Source of the DNA: an uncultured Clostridia bacterium
GTDB taxonomy: Bacteria > Bacillota > Clostridia > Lachnospirales > CAG-274
DNA: 17,229 bases
Assembly (NCBI GenBank): GCA_947629215.1
Contig: CANRCU010000017.1
Location: 1-17,229 of the forward strand
Reading direction: 5' to 3'
This document shows, piece after piece, positions 8,111 through 14,418 of this stretch. Positions within the stretch are counted from its first letter, which is position 1. Every line of letters starts with the position of its first letter. Both the position numbers and the translations under genes were made by a program. The notes beneath the pieces were generated by a model. It ran no database searches. It was not told where the DNA came from and worked only from the letters and a program-made list of their open reading frames with translations.

Positions 8111-8135
8111 CTGGCGGGCAAGTCCCTTCGGGTTA

Positions 8136-8175
8136 CGGATAGGGTGTATAAAACGTTTGTTTTGCACCCTATCCG
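8136..8175. other. Long perfect inverted repeat between the pectate lyase and mntP
   Basis: CGGATAGGGTG (8136-8146) pairs perfectly with CACCCTATCCG (8165-8175), and a few more imperfect pairs continue inward. The loop is AT-rich and contains AAACGTTT. No T-run follows on either strand, so it is not a standard intrinsic terminator, although its place after the pectate lyase stop would suit transcript 3'-end protection or termination. It does not resemble the yybP-ykoY manganese riboswitch that often precedes mntP-type genes. Confidence 0.5.
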
Positions 8176-8202
8176 CATAAATTTATGTTTAGGAGAATAT
8201 AA

Positions 8203-8778
8203 ATGAGGATCTGGGAAATATTTGTCATTGCCGTCAGCCTTGCAATGGACGCTTTGGCTGTATCGACATCAAACGGTCTTGCCATGAAAAAAGCGACCGC
8301 AAAACATGCGTTTATTTTCGGCTTGTATTTTGGCATATTCCAGTTTATGATGCCGCTGATAGGTTTTTTCGGCGGCAGCATATTTATAGATTTTATCGAA
8401 AAAATCGACCATTGGATAGCGTTTATACTGCTTGCGATTATCGGCGGTAAAATGATAGCCGATACATTCGGTTCGGATGAGGACGAAGTTATTGCCTTTG
8501 ACGAAGAAAAAATACTTGCACCTAAAAATATGGTAATGCTTGCCATTGCAACAAGTATAGATGCGCTTGCCGTCGGTGTCAGTTTCGCAATGACCGAAGA
8601 TTGCAATATCTGGTTTTCATCGGCTGTTATCGGGGCGGTAGCGTTTGTACTTAGTTTTATGGGCGTCATTGCAGGCAGCAAAATAGGCAGCAAATTTCGC
8701 ACATATGCTACGCGTATAGGCGGTGCTGTGCTTATCATTATTGGTCTGAGGATATTGATAAGTGATTTGTTTTTTTGA
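8203..8778 (+). CDS. mntP: MntP-family manganese efflux pump
   Basis: A 191-residue, six-helix membrane protein that exports Mn(II) from the cytoplasm. It is made of two inverted repeats, each with the acidic signature: VSLAMDALAVSTSNG with Asp16, and ATSIDALAVGVSFA with Asp120, matching the functional aspartates of E. coli MntP (Asp16 and Asp118). GGKMIADTFG and GSKIGSKF are further family blocks. The central loop (about 88-108) is acidic. AGGAG precedes the ATG by 7 bases. Length is normal. The upstream 92 bases hold a hairpin but no recognisable Mn riboswitch or MntR operator, so how it responds to manganese is not visible. Confidence 0.93.
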   Translation: MRIWEIFVIAVSLAMDALAVSTSNGLAMKKATAKHAFIFGLYFGIFQFMMPLIGFFGGSIFIDFIEKIDHWIAFILLAIIGGKMIADTFGSDEDEVIAFDEEKILAPKNMVMLAIATSIDALAVGVSFAMTEDCNIWFSSAVIGAVAFVLSFMGVIAGSKIGSKFRTYATRIGGAVLIIIGLRILISDLFF

Positions 8779-8799
8779 GCGATAAAATTAATGTTATGA

Positions 8800-8819
8800 G
8801 CCGGATATAAATATCCGGC
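8800..8819. other. Perfect 8-bp hairpin upstream of the nucleoside kinase
   Basis: GCCGGATA and TATCCGGC are complementary around a TAAA loop. The hairpin lies between the mntP stop and the kinase ribosome binding site and has no downstream T-run. It may affect transcript processing or act as a weak attenuator; nothing in the sequence decides this. Confidence 0.4.
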
Positions 8820-8842
8820 AAATTATCGGAAGGAGGTATTTT

Positions 8843-10477
8843 ATGAAGATACCCGTAACTATACTGAATACAGGCAGGACAATTGAAATCGAGCAAGGTG
8901 AAAATCTTGTCAGAGCCGCAAAACAATATGACGAGAAAACTTTGCTTGCATCTATAAACAATGAAATATGCGAACTTTTTACGCCGATAAATTACCCGTC
9001 AAAGGTTGAATTTATGGGCTTGGATACAAGCTATGGTATGCGCTGCTATCAGAAAAGTGCCCAGCTTATCATGCTTATGGCGGCAAACCGTGTGTTGGGC
9101 GAAAAAGCGAAAATATGGGTCGAGCATACAATAAATAAAAACCATTTTTGTTATAATGAGGGCGAAAAGCTGACACAGGATATTCTTGACGAAATAAAGC
9201 GTGAAATGAAAAATATTGTGGCGGAAAATCTTCCGATAGAGAAAATAACCGTGCCTGTTGAACGCGCAAGAGAAATATTCAAAGAATATGGCTTGGAACA
9301 CCGCATAAAAGCAATGCAATACATAAAAACACAAATAGTACATATATACAAAGTCGGTAATTTTTATGATTATTTGAACGGACCTTTAGTACCCGAAACA
9401 GGCTTTATAAAGGTATTTGACCTTGTTGAGTACAATAACGGCTTTGTATTGCAGTTTGCCGATCAGAAAGATCCGACTAAACTTTGCCCAATGAGGGAAT
9501 ATACAAAACTTTGCTCGGTTTTTGAGGAATGCAACAAATGGTCAAATATTATGCAGGTGGATTCAGTAGGAGCATTGAATGAGGTTATATGCAACAATAA
9601 GATAGGCGACCTTATTCTGGTATGTGAGGCTTTGCATGAAAAGAAAATAGCCGAAATTGCCGACAGCATAACAAAGGCAAACAAGAGGGTAGTGCTGGTC
9701 GCCGGACCTTCGTCTTCGGGCAAGACAACATTTGCAAAAAGGCTTGGTGTTCAGTTGAGGGTAAACGGAAAAATACCGCGGCTTATCTCGCTTGACGATT
9801 ATTATTTTGATAAAGACAAAGTTGAACCCGACGAAAACGGTCAGAAAAATTTTGAAAATCTTGAAGCTCTTGACATTGCGCTTTTTAACGAAAATTTGCT
9901 TGATTTGCTGAACGGCAAAACAGTCAGACTGCCCGAATTTAATTTTATCACGGGCAAACGTCAGCCCGGGCGAACATTAAGTCTTGGTGACAGGGATGTT
10001 CTTATAATAGAGGGCATACACGGTCTTAACCCGAAACTTACAAACGATTTGCCCGAAAACGAGGTTTTCAGGGTATATATTTCGGCATTGACACAGCTCA
10101 ATCTGGACGAACATAACCGCATATCTACAACAGATACGAGGATCTTGCGGCGCATGGTTAGAGATTTCCGTACACGCGGCTTTGATGCGGCTGAAACTAT
10201 AAGCATCTGGCCAATGGTGCTAAAAGGCGAAGAGGATAATATTTTCCCATATCAGGAGAATGCCGATGTTATTTTCAATTCGTCCCTGATATATGAATTA
10301 TGTGTTATAAAAACATTTGTCGAACCCGTGCTTTTCCGCGTGGAACAAGAAAGCAGGGAATATCTTGAGGCAAATCGTCTGCTGAAATTTTTGAATAATT
10401 TTCTGCCGCTCAGTACAGAATTAATACCAATAAACTCTTTATTGAGGGAATTTGTGGGCGGAAGTTGTTTTAACTGA
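8843..10477 (+). CDS. TGS-domain nucleoside (uridine) kinase
   Basis: A 544-residue fusion of three parts. Residues 1 to about 62 form a TGS domain like that of threonyl-tRNA synthetase; about 65-240 resemble the ThrRS second additional domain; from about 280 comes a P-loop kinase of the uridine kinase/phosphoribulokinase family. The Walker A loop is GPSSSGKTT (288-296), followed by LISLDDYYFD and PEFNFITGKRQPGR, the substrate-side motifs, and IIEGIHGLNP as the Walker B/DEGH-like region. Family members phosphorylate nucleosides with ATP in pyrimidine salvage; the exact nucleoside is not deducible, and the synthetase-like part cannot be a tRNA ligase since the catalytic domain is absent. A strong AAGGAGG lies 7 bases before the ATG. 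The architecture and length are common in Clostridia. Confidence 0.88.
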   Translation: MKIPVTILNTGRTIEIEQGENLVRAAKQYDEKTLLASINNEICELFTPINYPSKVEFMGLDTSYGMRCYQKSAQLIMLMAANRVLGEKAKIWVEHTINKNHFCYNEGEKLTQDILDEIKREMKNIVAENLPIEKITVPVERAREIFKEYGLEHRIKAMQYIKTQIVHIYKVGNFYDYLNGPLVPETGFIKVFDLVEYNNGFVLQFADQKDPTKLCPMREYTKLCSVFEECNKWSNIMQVDSVGALNEVICNNKIGDLILVCEALHEKKIAEIADSITKANKRVVLVAGPSSSGKTTFAKRLGVQLRVNGKIPRLISLDDYYFDKDKVEPDENGQKNFENLEALDIALFNENLLDLLNGKTVRLPEFNFITGKRQPGRTLSLGDRDVLIIEGIHGLNPKLTNDLPENEVFRVYISALTQLNLDEHNRISTTDTRILRRMVRDFRTRGFDAAETISIWPMVLKGEEDNIFPYQENADVIFNSSLIYELCVIKTFVEPVLFRVEQESREYLEANRLLKFLNNFLPLSTELIPINSLLREFVGGSCFN

Positions 10478-10542
10478 CCGAATGGCTTTAAGAGATACGC
10501 AAAGCACAAATATTTTTGACTGTGTAGAAGGAAAATAACAAA

Positions 10543-11025
10543 ATGGACGATCTTATTTTACAGGCAATTGAAAAATGTGAAGGTCTGCCCGACGGCATTA
10601 CGCTTTTTTTGATAGCTATGCTGCCAATGTTTGGCATAAGGGGCGGTATGGCAGCATCATATTTTTTGCAGACACCTGTTATCAAAGCAGTGCTTTTTTG
10701 TGTTTTGGGTAATTTTGTGCCTGTACCGCTGATATTTGTTTTCGGAAGATGCTTAAAAGAGATTTTCAAAAAGTATGGGATATTCCGAAAAGCTATCTCA
10801 AAAATAGAAGAAAAAGCGGAAAAGAATAAGGGATTAATCGAAAAATACGGTTTTTGGGGCATAATTTTGTTTATAGCCTTACCATTGCCGGGTACGGGTT
10901 CATATATGGGTACCTTTATTGCCTCGCTTTCTGATATGTCCGCAAAACGCGCATTTTTAGCTGTTATATGCGGTATGCTGTTGTCGGGTGCAATAATGGG
11001 CGCAATAGTGAATCTGTTATATTAG
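10543..11025 (+). CDS. Small multidrug export-family (COG2426) membrane protein, copy 1
   Basis: A 160-residue membrane protein of the putative small multidrug export family (PF06695). Conserved blocks are FLIAMLPMFGIRGGMAAS (about 16-34), GNFVPVPLIFVFG and ALPLPGTGSYMGTFIASL (about 108-125). Three to four hydrophobic segments plus re-entrant-looking Gly/Pro stretches resemble the DedA superfamily; an export substrate is not established despite the family name. AAGGA lies about 10 bases before the ATG, and a TTTTTGACTG stretch upstream could be part of a weak promoter. It is followed after 9 bases by a paralogue, so the pair is certainly co-transcribed and may work as a heteromer (inference). 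Confidence 0.85.
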   Translation: MDDLILQAIEKCEGLPDGITLFLIAMLPMFGIRGGMAASYFLQTPVIKAVLFCVLGNFVPVPLIFVFGRCLKEIFKKYGIFRKAISKIEEKAEKNKGLIEKYGFWGIILFIALPLPGTGSYMGTFIASLSDMSAKRAFLAVICGMLLSGAIMGAIVNLLY

Positions 11026-11034
11026 GAGAATATT

Positions 11035-11541
11035 ATGGAACATTTAGTACAAAATGCTATTGATTTTTTAAACAGTAAAGGGCTGTCGCCCGAAGAAGTT
11101 GTTTTTTTTATTTCTATGCTGCCGCTGCTTGAGTTGAGAGGAGGTATTTTGGCGGCATCTTTTTTACAGGTGGAATATGTTAAAGGCGCTTTGATATGCC
11201 TTATCGGCAATATTATACCGATACCGTTTATATTGCTTTTTATAACGCCGATTTTCAATTGGCTGAAAAAAACAAAGCTTTTCCGACCGCTTGTTGAGGG
11301 TCTGGAAAAACGGGCAATGGGCAAAAGCGAACAGATACAAAAATATGAATTTGTCGGGCTGATGCTTTTTGTCGGTATACCGCTGCCGGGTACGGGCGCA
11401 TGGACAGGCGCTCTTATTGCCGCACTTATGGCAATAAAGCTAAGAAAAGCCGTGCCTGCCATATTTTTGGGTATAATATTGGCGCTTTGCATAATGAGTT
11501 TGATAGGCTACGGAATACCGTACATAGTTTCATTGTTGTGA
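11035..11541 (+). CDS. Small multidrug export-family (COG2426) membrane protein, copy 2
   Basis: A 168-residue paralogue of the preceding gene, with the same blocks in the same order: FFISMLPLLELRGGILAAS, GNIIPIPFILLF and GIPLPGTGAWTGALIAAL. The two copies have diverged outside these blocks, indicating an old duplication. TAGGAG precedes the ATG by 7 bases, beginning at the upstream stop codon. The gene ends 28 bases before a clear intrinsic terminator, which closes the transcript that starts at or before mntP or the kinase. Substrate unknown. Confidence 0.85.
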   Translation: MEHLVQNAIDFLNSKGLSPEEVVFFISMLPLLELRGGILAASFLQVEYVKGALICLIGNIIPIPFILLFITPIFNWLKKTKLFRPLVEGLEKRAMGKSEQIQKYEFVGLMLFVGIPLPGTGAWTGALIAALMAIKLRKAVPAIFLGIILALCIMSLIGYGIPYIVSLL

Positions 11542-11569
11542 TCAGGGCTTGTAATATCAATGTTATGAT

Positions 11570-11595
11570 AAAGGGGATCGATGAGATCCCTTTTT
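11570..11595 (+). terminator. Intrinsic terminator after the small multidrug export pair
   Basis: AAAGGGGATC (11570-11579) pairs with GATCCCTTTT (11585-11594) around a GATGA loop with one G-T wobble, and TTTTT begins at 11591. On the minus strand the wobble becomes an A-C mismatch and only TTT follows, so it is mainly a plus-strand terminator but may also weakly stop minus-strand transcription. Confidence 0.85.
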
Positions 11596-11603
11596 GAGTG
11601 CAG

Positions 11604-11714
11604 AAAAAAGTTTGTGAAAGGTGAAACGACTCCCTTGCGGAAGTCGTTTCTGTGGAGAGTTGTATATGAATAATAGAGCCAAGCTCTATGCAGCTAAGCG
11701 GGAAACTTAACTAC
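11604..11714 (-). ncRNA. Candidate small RNA with three hairpins, minus strand
   Basis: A predicted transcript starting near 11714 and ending near the U6 run at 11609-11604 (or at the hairpin at 11570-11595). In RNA order it has SL1 (AGUUAAG/CUUAGCU with a UUUCCCG loop; plus-strand 11692-11712), SL2 (AUAGAGC/GCUCUAU with a 3-base loop; 11673-11689) and SL3 (a 12-bp stem at 11623-11634/11639-11650 with a GCAA loop). One pair in SL1 and one in SL3 are G-U on this strand but C-A mismatches on the other, and the SL3 loop is a GNRA tetraloop only on this strand. A pyrimidine-rich CUCUCC lies unpaired between SL2 and SL3, and CACCUUUCAC begins at the base of SL3; both could pair with ribosome binding sites. 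No coding potential was seen. I recognise no known family; the 3' end is uncertain. Confidence 0.6.
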
Positions 11715-11720
11715 ATATAA

Positions 11721-11749
11721 AGTATAGCATATTAAAATGAATTTGTAAA
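11721..11749 (-). promoter_or_regulatory. Sigma-A promoter driving the candidate small RNA
   Basis: On the minus strand TTTACA (11749-11744) and TATACT (11726-11721) are separated by exactly 17 bases, with a TGC extended -10 element directly before TATACT. The only thing downstream in that direction is the candidate small RNA. The surrounding 11715-11906 is AT-rich and otherwise shows no gene. Confidence 0.7.
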
Positions 11750-11906
11750 CCTTTTTTCGACAAAAAAATAAACAAAAAACAGAGCTGATTTTGCAATAAA
11801 TTGTCATTTTTTAGTGTTTTGAGAGTATTATTCGCTAATAAGTATACAGCACATGTGCAATACGAATATCCTTTATTTGTAGGAATTTAATGGGAGAAAA
11901 ATGGGA

Positions 11907-11935
11907 TTGACAGTATATATATTTTATGTTATTGT
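11907..11935 (+). promoter_or_regulatory. Sigma-A promoter of the secreted nuclease gene
   Basis: A perfect TTGACA (11907-11912) and TATTGT (11930-11935) are spaced by 17 bases. The predicted start near 11942 gives a 35-base leader ending in GAGAGGTGAT, matching the start chosen for the nuclease. Confidence 0.65.
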
Positions 11936-11976
11936 TTTCAGACAAGAAAACAGAAAATTTTACGAGAGGTGATATG

Positions 11977-13431
11977 ATGAAAAAAAGAAAATTTGCTTTG
12001 CTGTTGACAGTTGCAGCCATACTTTTTGGTATAGGCAATACAGCTGCTGCGGCAGAAAATGACGGTGTTCCGATAGTCATTGACGGCAGAGAAATCTATT
12101 CCGATGTCGAACCATATATTTCAAACGGCAGAACCATGGTGCCGATAAGGCTGATAAGCGAAGAGCTTGGTGCAGATGTCACTTATGATCCCGAAGAACG
12201 CAGTGTAACAATCAATAGTGCGGATGTCGGTATATATTTACAGATAGACAATACATCCGTTAAAGTCAACGACATCACACAGACAATCGATATTTCGCCG
12301 GAGATAAAAAACGGCAGGACCATGGTCCCGCTGAGATTTATTGCTGAAAGCTTCGGCTGTGAAGTCGTCTATGATGCCGAAACAGGCTTGGTGACTGTAA
12401 CAACAGAAATAAAGCCTGAAAATGTCATACATGAGAAACCAAACGGTCCATATGTAGAAATAAACGATAACATACCTTATTTTACCGAAGATGAAATTAC
12501 CGATAAACCTTTTGAAAAATACAGCGAATTGGATTCTCTTGGCAGAGCAGGGGTTGCATTTGCTTGTGTCGGTACGGAAACCATGCCAACGGAAGAAAGG
12601 GGAAGTATAGGGCAGGTCAGACCTGCGGGCTGGCATACCGTCAAGTATGATTTTATTGACGGAAAATATCTTTACAACCGATGTCATCTTATAGGTTATC
12701 AACTGACAGCAGAAAATGCAAACGAAAAAAATCTTATTACCGGCACAAGATATTTTAATACGGTAGGTATGCTGCCGTTTGAAAACAAAGTTGCAAATTA
12801 CGTTAAAAGCACCGAAAATCATGTGCTTTATAGGGTAACACCCGTTTACGAGGGCAATGACCTTGTGGCAAACGGGGTGAATATAGAAGCCGTTTCTGTG
12901 GAGGATAATGGTAAAGGGATTAAATTCAATGTTTTTGTTTATAATATCCAGCCCGGTATTGAGATTTTTTACGAAACAGGTGAAAGTGTTGAAGCTGATG
13001 ATGCATATCTGTATTATTTGGGCAAAACTGTCGAAGAATCAAGCACACGTGCGACAGATACAACTTTTGAAAGTACGGAATCAACTACCGACAAGGTGAC
13101 GGAAGAAACAACGGAGGAAACTACACAAAGAAAATCGGAGAGAACAACAGAGGAAACTACTCAAATAAAAACAGAAAGTACAACCGAAGAAGCTACGTTA
13201 GAAACAACAGTTAAAATGACCGAAGAAACTACCGAAAATACTGATCAAAATACATCACAAAATCAAGCAAGTATTTACAGCTATATTTTAAATACAAGTA
13301 CAATGAAATTTCATTATCCGGGATGTACATCCGTGAAGAATATGTCGTCCAAAAACAAACAAAGCTTTACCGGTAGCCGTGACGATATAATTAAAATGGG
13401 ATATTCACCTTGCGAAAGGTGTAACTCATAA
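11977..13431 (+). CDS. Secreted DNA/RNA non-specific endonuclease with stalk domain and C-terminal Cys/His module
   Basis: A 484-residue exported nuclease. Order: signal peptide (1 to about 28), two NGRTMVPxR stalk repeats (about 33-145; copper amine oxidase N type), an EndA/NUC-type nuclease domain (about 180-330), a Thr/Glu/Lys linker (about 345-425) and a C-terminal module (about 433-484). The nuclease core shows NRCHLIGYQL with catalytic His237, Asn261 in RYFN and the PFENKVANYV segment; it should hydrolyse DNA and RNA outside the cell with a metal ion. His446, Cys450, Cys479 and Cys482 (HYPGC then CERC) form a likely zinc site. I start at the second ATG of ATGATG, 7 bases after GAGAGG; an upstream ATG at 11926 lies inside the promoter. 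Monocistronic, between its own promoter and a strong terminator. Confidence 0.9.
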   Translation: MKKRKFALLLTVAAILFGIGNTAAAAENDGVPIVIDGREIYSDVEPYISNGRTMVPIRLISEELGADVTYDPEERSVTINSADVGIYLQIDNTSVKVNDITQTIDISPEIKNGRTMVPLRFIAESFGCEVVYDAETGLVTVTTEIKPENVIHEKPNGPYVEINDNIPYFTEDEITDKPFEKYSELDSLGRAGVAFACVGTETMPTEERGSIGQVRPAGWHTVKYDFIDGKYLYNRCHLIGYQLTAENANEKNLITGTRYFNTVGMLPFENKVANYVKSTENHVLYRVTPVYEGNDLVANGVNIEAVSVEDNGKGIKFNVFVYNIQPGIEIFYETGESVEADDAYLYYLGKTVEESSTRATDTTFESTESTTDKVTEETTEETTQRKSERTTEETTQIKTESTTEEATLETTVKMTEETTENTDQNTSQNQASIYSYILNTSTMKFHYPGCTSVKNMSSKNKQSFTGSRDDIIKMGYSPCERCNS

Positions 13432-13452
13432 TAAAGATATTTAACCGACAAG

Positions 13453-13563
13453 TCAATGCTCGATTTGAATACATCCAACTATTCGTAAAACCTGTATTTT
13501 GCGAATAGTTGGATTTTGTTTAAATTTACTGTCCTTTGTTTTTTGTTTGGATCCGTTATTCAT
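13453..13563 (-). CDS. Doubtful 36-aa basic small ORF overlapping the nuclease terminator
   Basis: An ORF beginning MNNGSKQKTKDSKFKQNP, with nine Lys or Arg residues among the first 22, then TIRKIQVLRIVGCIQIEH. It has an AAAGGAG ribosome binding site 10 bases before the ATG and an extended -10 promoter 31 bases upstream. Its second half is read through the stem-loop that terminates the nuclease gene on the other strand, so the C-terminus may be accidental or a truncated remnant. I recognise no family. Expression signals are good, the protein itself is not convincing. Confidence 0.3.
   Translation of the reverse strand: MNNGSKQKTKDSKFKQNPTIRKIQVLRIVGCIQIEH
13473..13521 (+). terminator. Strong intrinsic terminator of the nuclease gene
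   Basis: ATCCAACTATTCG (13473-13485) pairs perfectly with CGAATAGTTGGAT (13502-13514); TAAAA/TTTTG continues the stem to a total of 18 pairs around a CCTGTA loop, and TTTGTTT follows. It stands 41 bases after the nuclease stop. No T-run follows on the minus strand. Confidence 0.92.
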
Positions 13564-13593
13564 ATTATATACACTCCTTTCACATAATTATTT

Positions 13594-13602
13594 ATTATAA
13601 CA
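13594..13602 (-). promoter_or_regulatory. Extended -10 promoter element, minus strand
   Basis: TGTTATAAT on the minus strand (13602-13594) is a perfect extended -10 box. No good -35 box lies 16-18 bases upstream. It points to the 36-aa ORF with a predicted leader of about 24 bases. The AT-rich stretch 13603-13853 shows no gene on either strand. Confidence 0.4.
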
Positions 13603-13853
13603 ATGAGCATACGCCGAATTGTATATACGTGTTATTCTTTTTTTACTTTTATCCAAATCCATAAATATCAAAAAGAATTTTCACTTACAATCGGTCAAAA
13701 AAGCATCTCCATTTCGATTTGACACTTTTATAATAACACAAAATTCTTAAAACTTCAAACATTTTTTCATTGAGTACAAAAGTATTATTTGAGTAAATTT
13801 TTATATATAATGCCCATAATATTTTCATATCTGCGATTTTAATATTTTTCTAT

Positions 13854-13882
13854 TGGACAGTATATAAAAATTATGTTATAAT
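13854..13882 (+). promoter_or_regulatory. Sigma-A promoter of the acetyltransferase-methyltransferase pair
   Basis: TGGACA (13854-13859, five of six consensus bases) and TATAAT (13877-13882) are separated by 17 bases, with TGT just before the -10 box. The start near 13889 leaves a short leader with GGAGGGG. No SAM riboswitch is present, although genes of this pathway often have one. Confidence 0.7.
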
Positions 13883-13916
13883 GAATTATAAATCATTTTT
13901 TTCGGAGGGGTTTATT

Positions 13917-14387
13917 ATGCACATAAGAAAAGCTGAAAAAAAGGATGCAGACAGAATACTTGAACTGCTTGTTCAGGTCTGTAATGTACACAGTAAAGAG
14001 CGTCCAGATCTGTTTATAAAAGACACTACAAAATACACACGTGAGCAGCTTTATGATATAATGAAAGATCCTAATACGCCTATATTTGTTGCGGCCGATG
14101 ATAATGACATTGTTCTCGGCTATTGTTTTGGTATGTTTCAGCCGCATAAAGACGACAACAATATGCCTGACATAACAACATATTACATAGACGACCTTTG
14201 TGTTGACGAAAATCACCGCAGCCGACACATTGGCACAGAACTTTATAAATATACAATAGACTTCGCAAAAAAATCGGGTTGCTACAACGTTACACTTAAC
14301 GTATGGAACAAGAACGATGCTGCTATAAATTTTTATAAAAAATGCGGATTCGGCATTCAAAAATACGGATTGGAAATAATTTTATAA
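13917..14387 (+). CDS. GNAT-family N-acetyltransferase
   Basis: A 156-residue GNAT protein that would move an acetyl group from acetyl-CoA to an amine. The start at 13917 has GGAGGGG 6-7 bases before it; an upstream in-frame ATG at 13881 overlaps the -10 box and is rejected. Visible elements are the N-terminal IRKAEKKDADRILEL (motif C), IDDLCVDENHRSRHIGTEL (90-109), which is motif A with the pyrophosphate-binding RxxxIG loop, and NKNDAAINFYKKCGF (131-145), motif B. The substrate cannot be told from sequence. It is 31 bases upstream of the methyltransferase/reductase gene and shares its promoter, but a functional link is not evident. Confidence 0.88.
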   Translation: MHIRKAEKKDADRILELLVQVCNVHSKERPDLFIKDTTKYTREQLYDIMKDPNTPIFVAADDNDIVLGYCFGMFQPHKDDNNMPDITTYYIDDLCVDENHRSRHIGTELYKYTIDFAKKSGCYNVTLNVWNKNDAAINFYKKCGFGIQKYGLEIIL

Positions 14388-14418
14388 AACTGCTGCTTCT
14401 ATATAGGGAAATGAAAAT

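Noticed and set aside
8111..8202. yybP-ykoY manganese riboswitch before mntP
   Set aside because: None of the conserved core sequence of that riboswitch is visible in these 92 bases.
8169..8738. 189-codon minus-strand ORF opposite mntP
   Set aside because: It mirrors a well-recognised MntP with intact Asp16/Asp120 motifs, has no ribosome binding site, and its composition is what the reverse of mntP would give.
10484..10540. 18-codon plus-strand ORF starting MALRDTQST between the kinase and the export gene
   Set aside because: No ribosome binding site and it ends inside the translation-initiation region of the next gene; probably chance.
11666..11710. 14-codon plus-strand peptide (MNNRAKLYAAKRET) after GGAGAG, possible leader peptide
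   Set aside because: It has no plus-strand promoter, lies behind a terminator, controls no nearby gene, and coincides with hairpins that are better explained as minus-strand RNA.
13080..13260. Repeated GAAACTAC/GAAGAAAC units as a possible CRISPR or tandem DNA repeat
   Set aside because: They are in frame and encode the degenerate TEETT linker of the nuclease; spacing and sequence are irregular.
13522..13916. SAM or other riboswitch before the methionine-related pair
   Set aside because: The region is AT-rich with a plain promoter and short leader; no SAM-I core such as the conserved GAUGAAACC segment was found.
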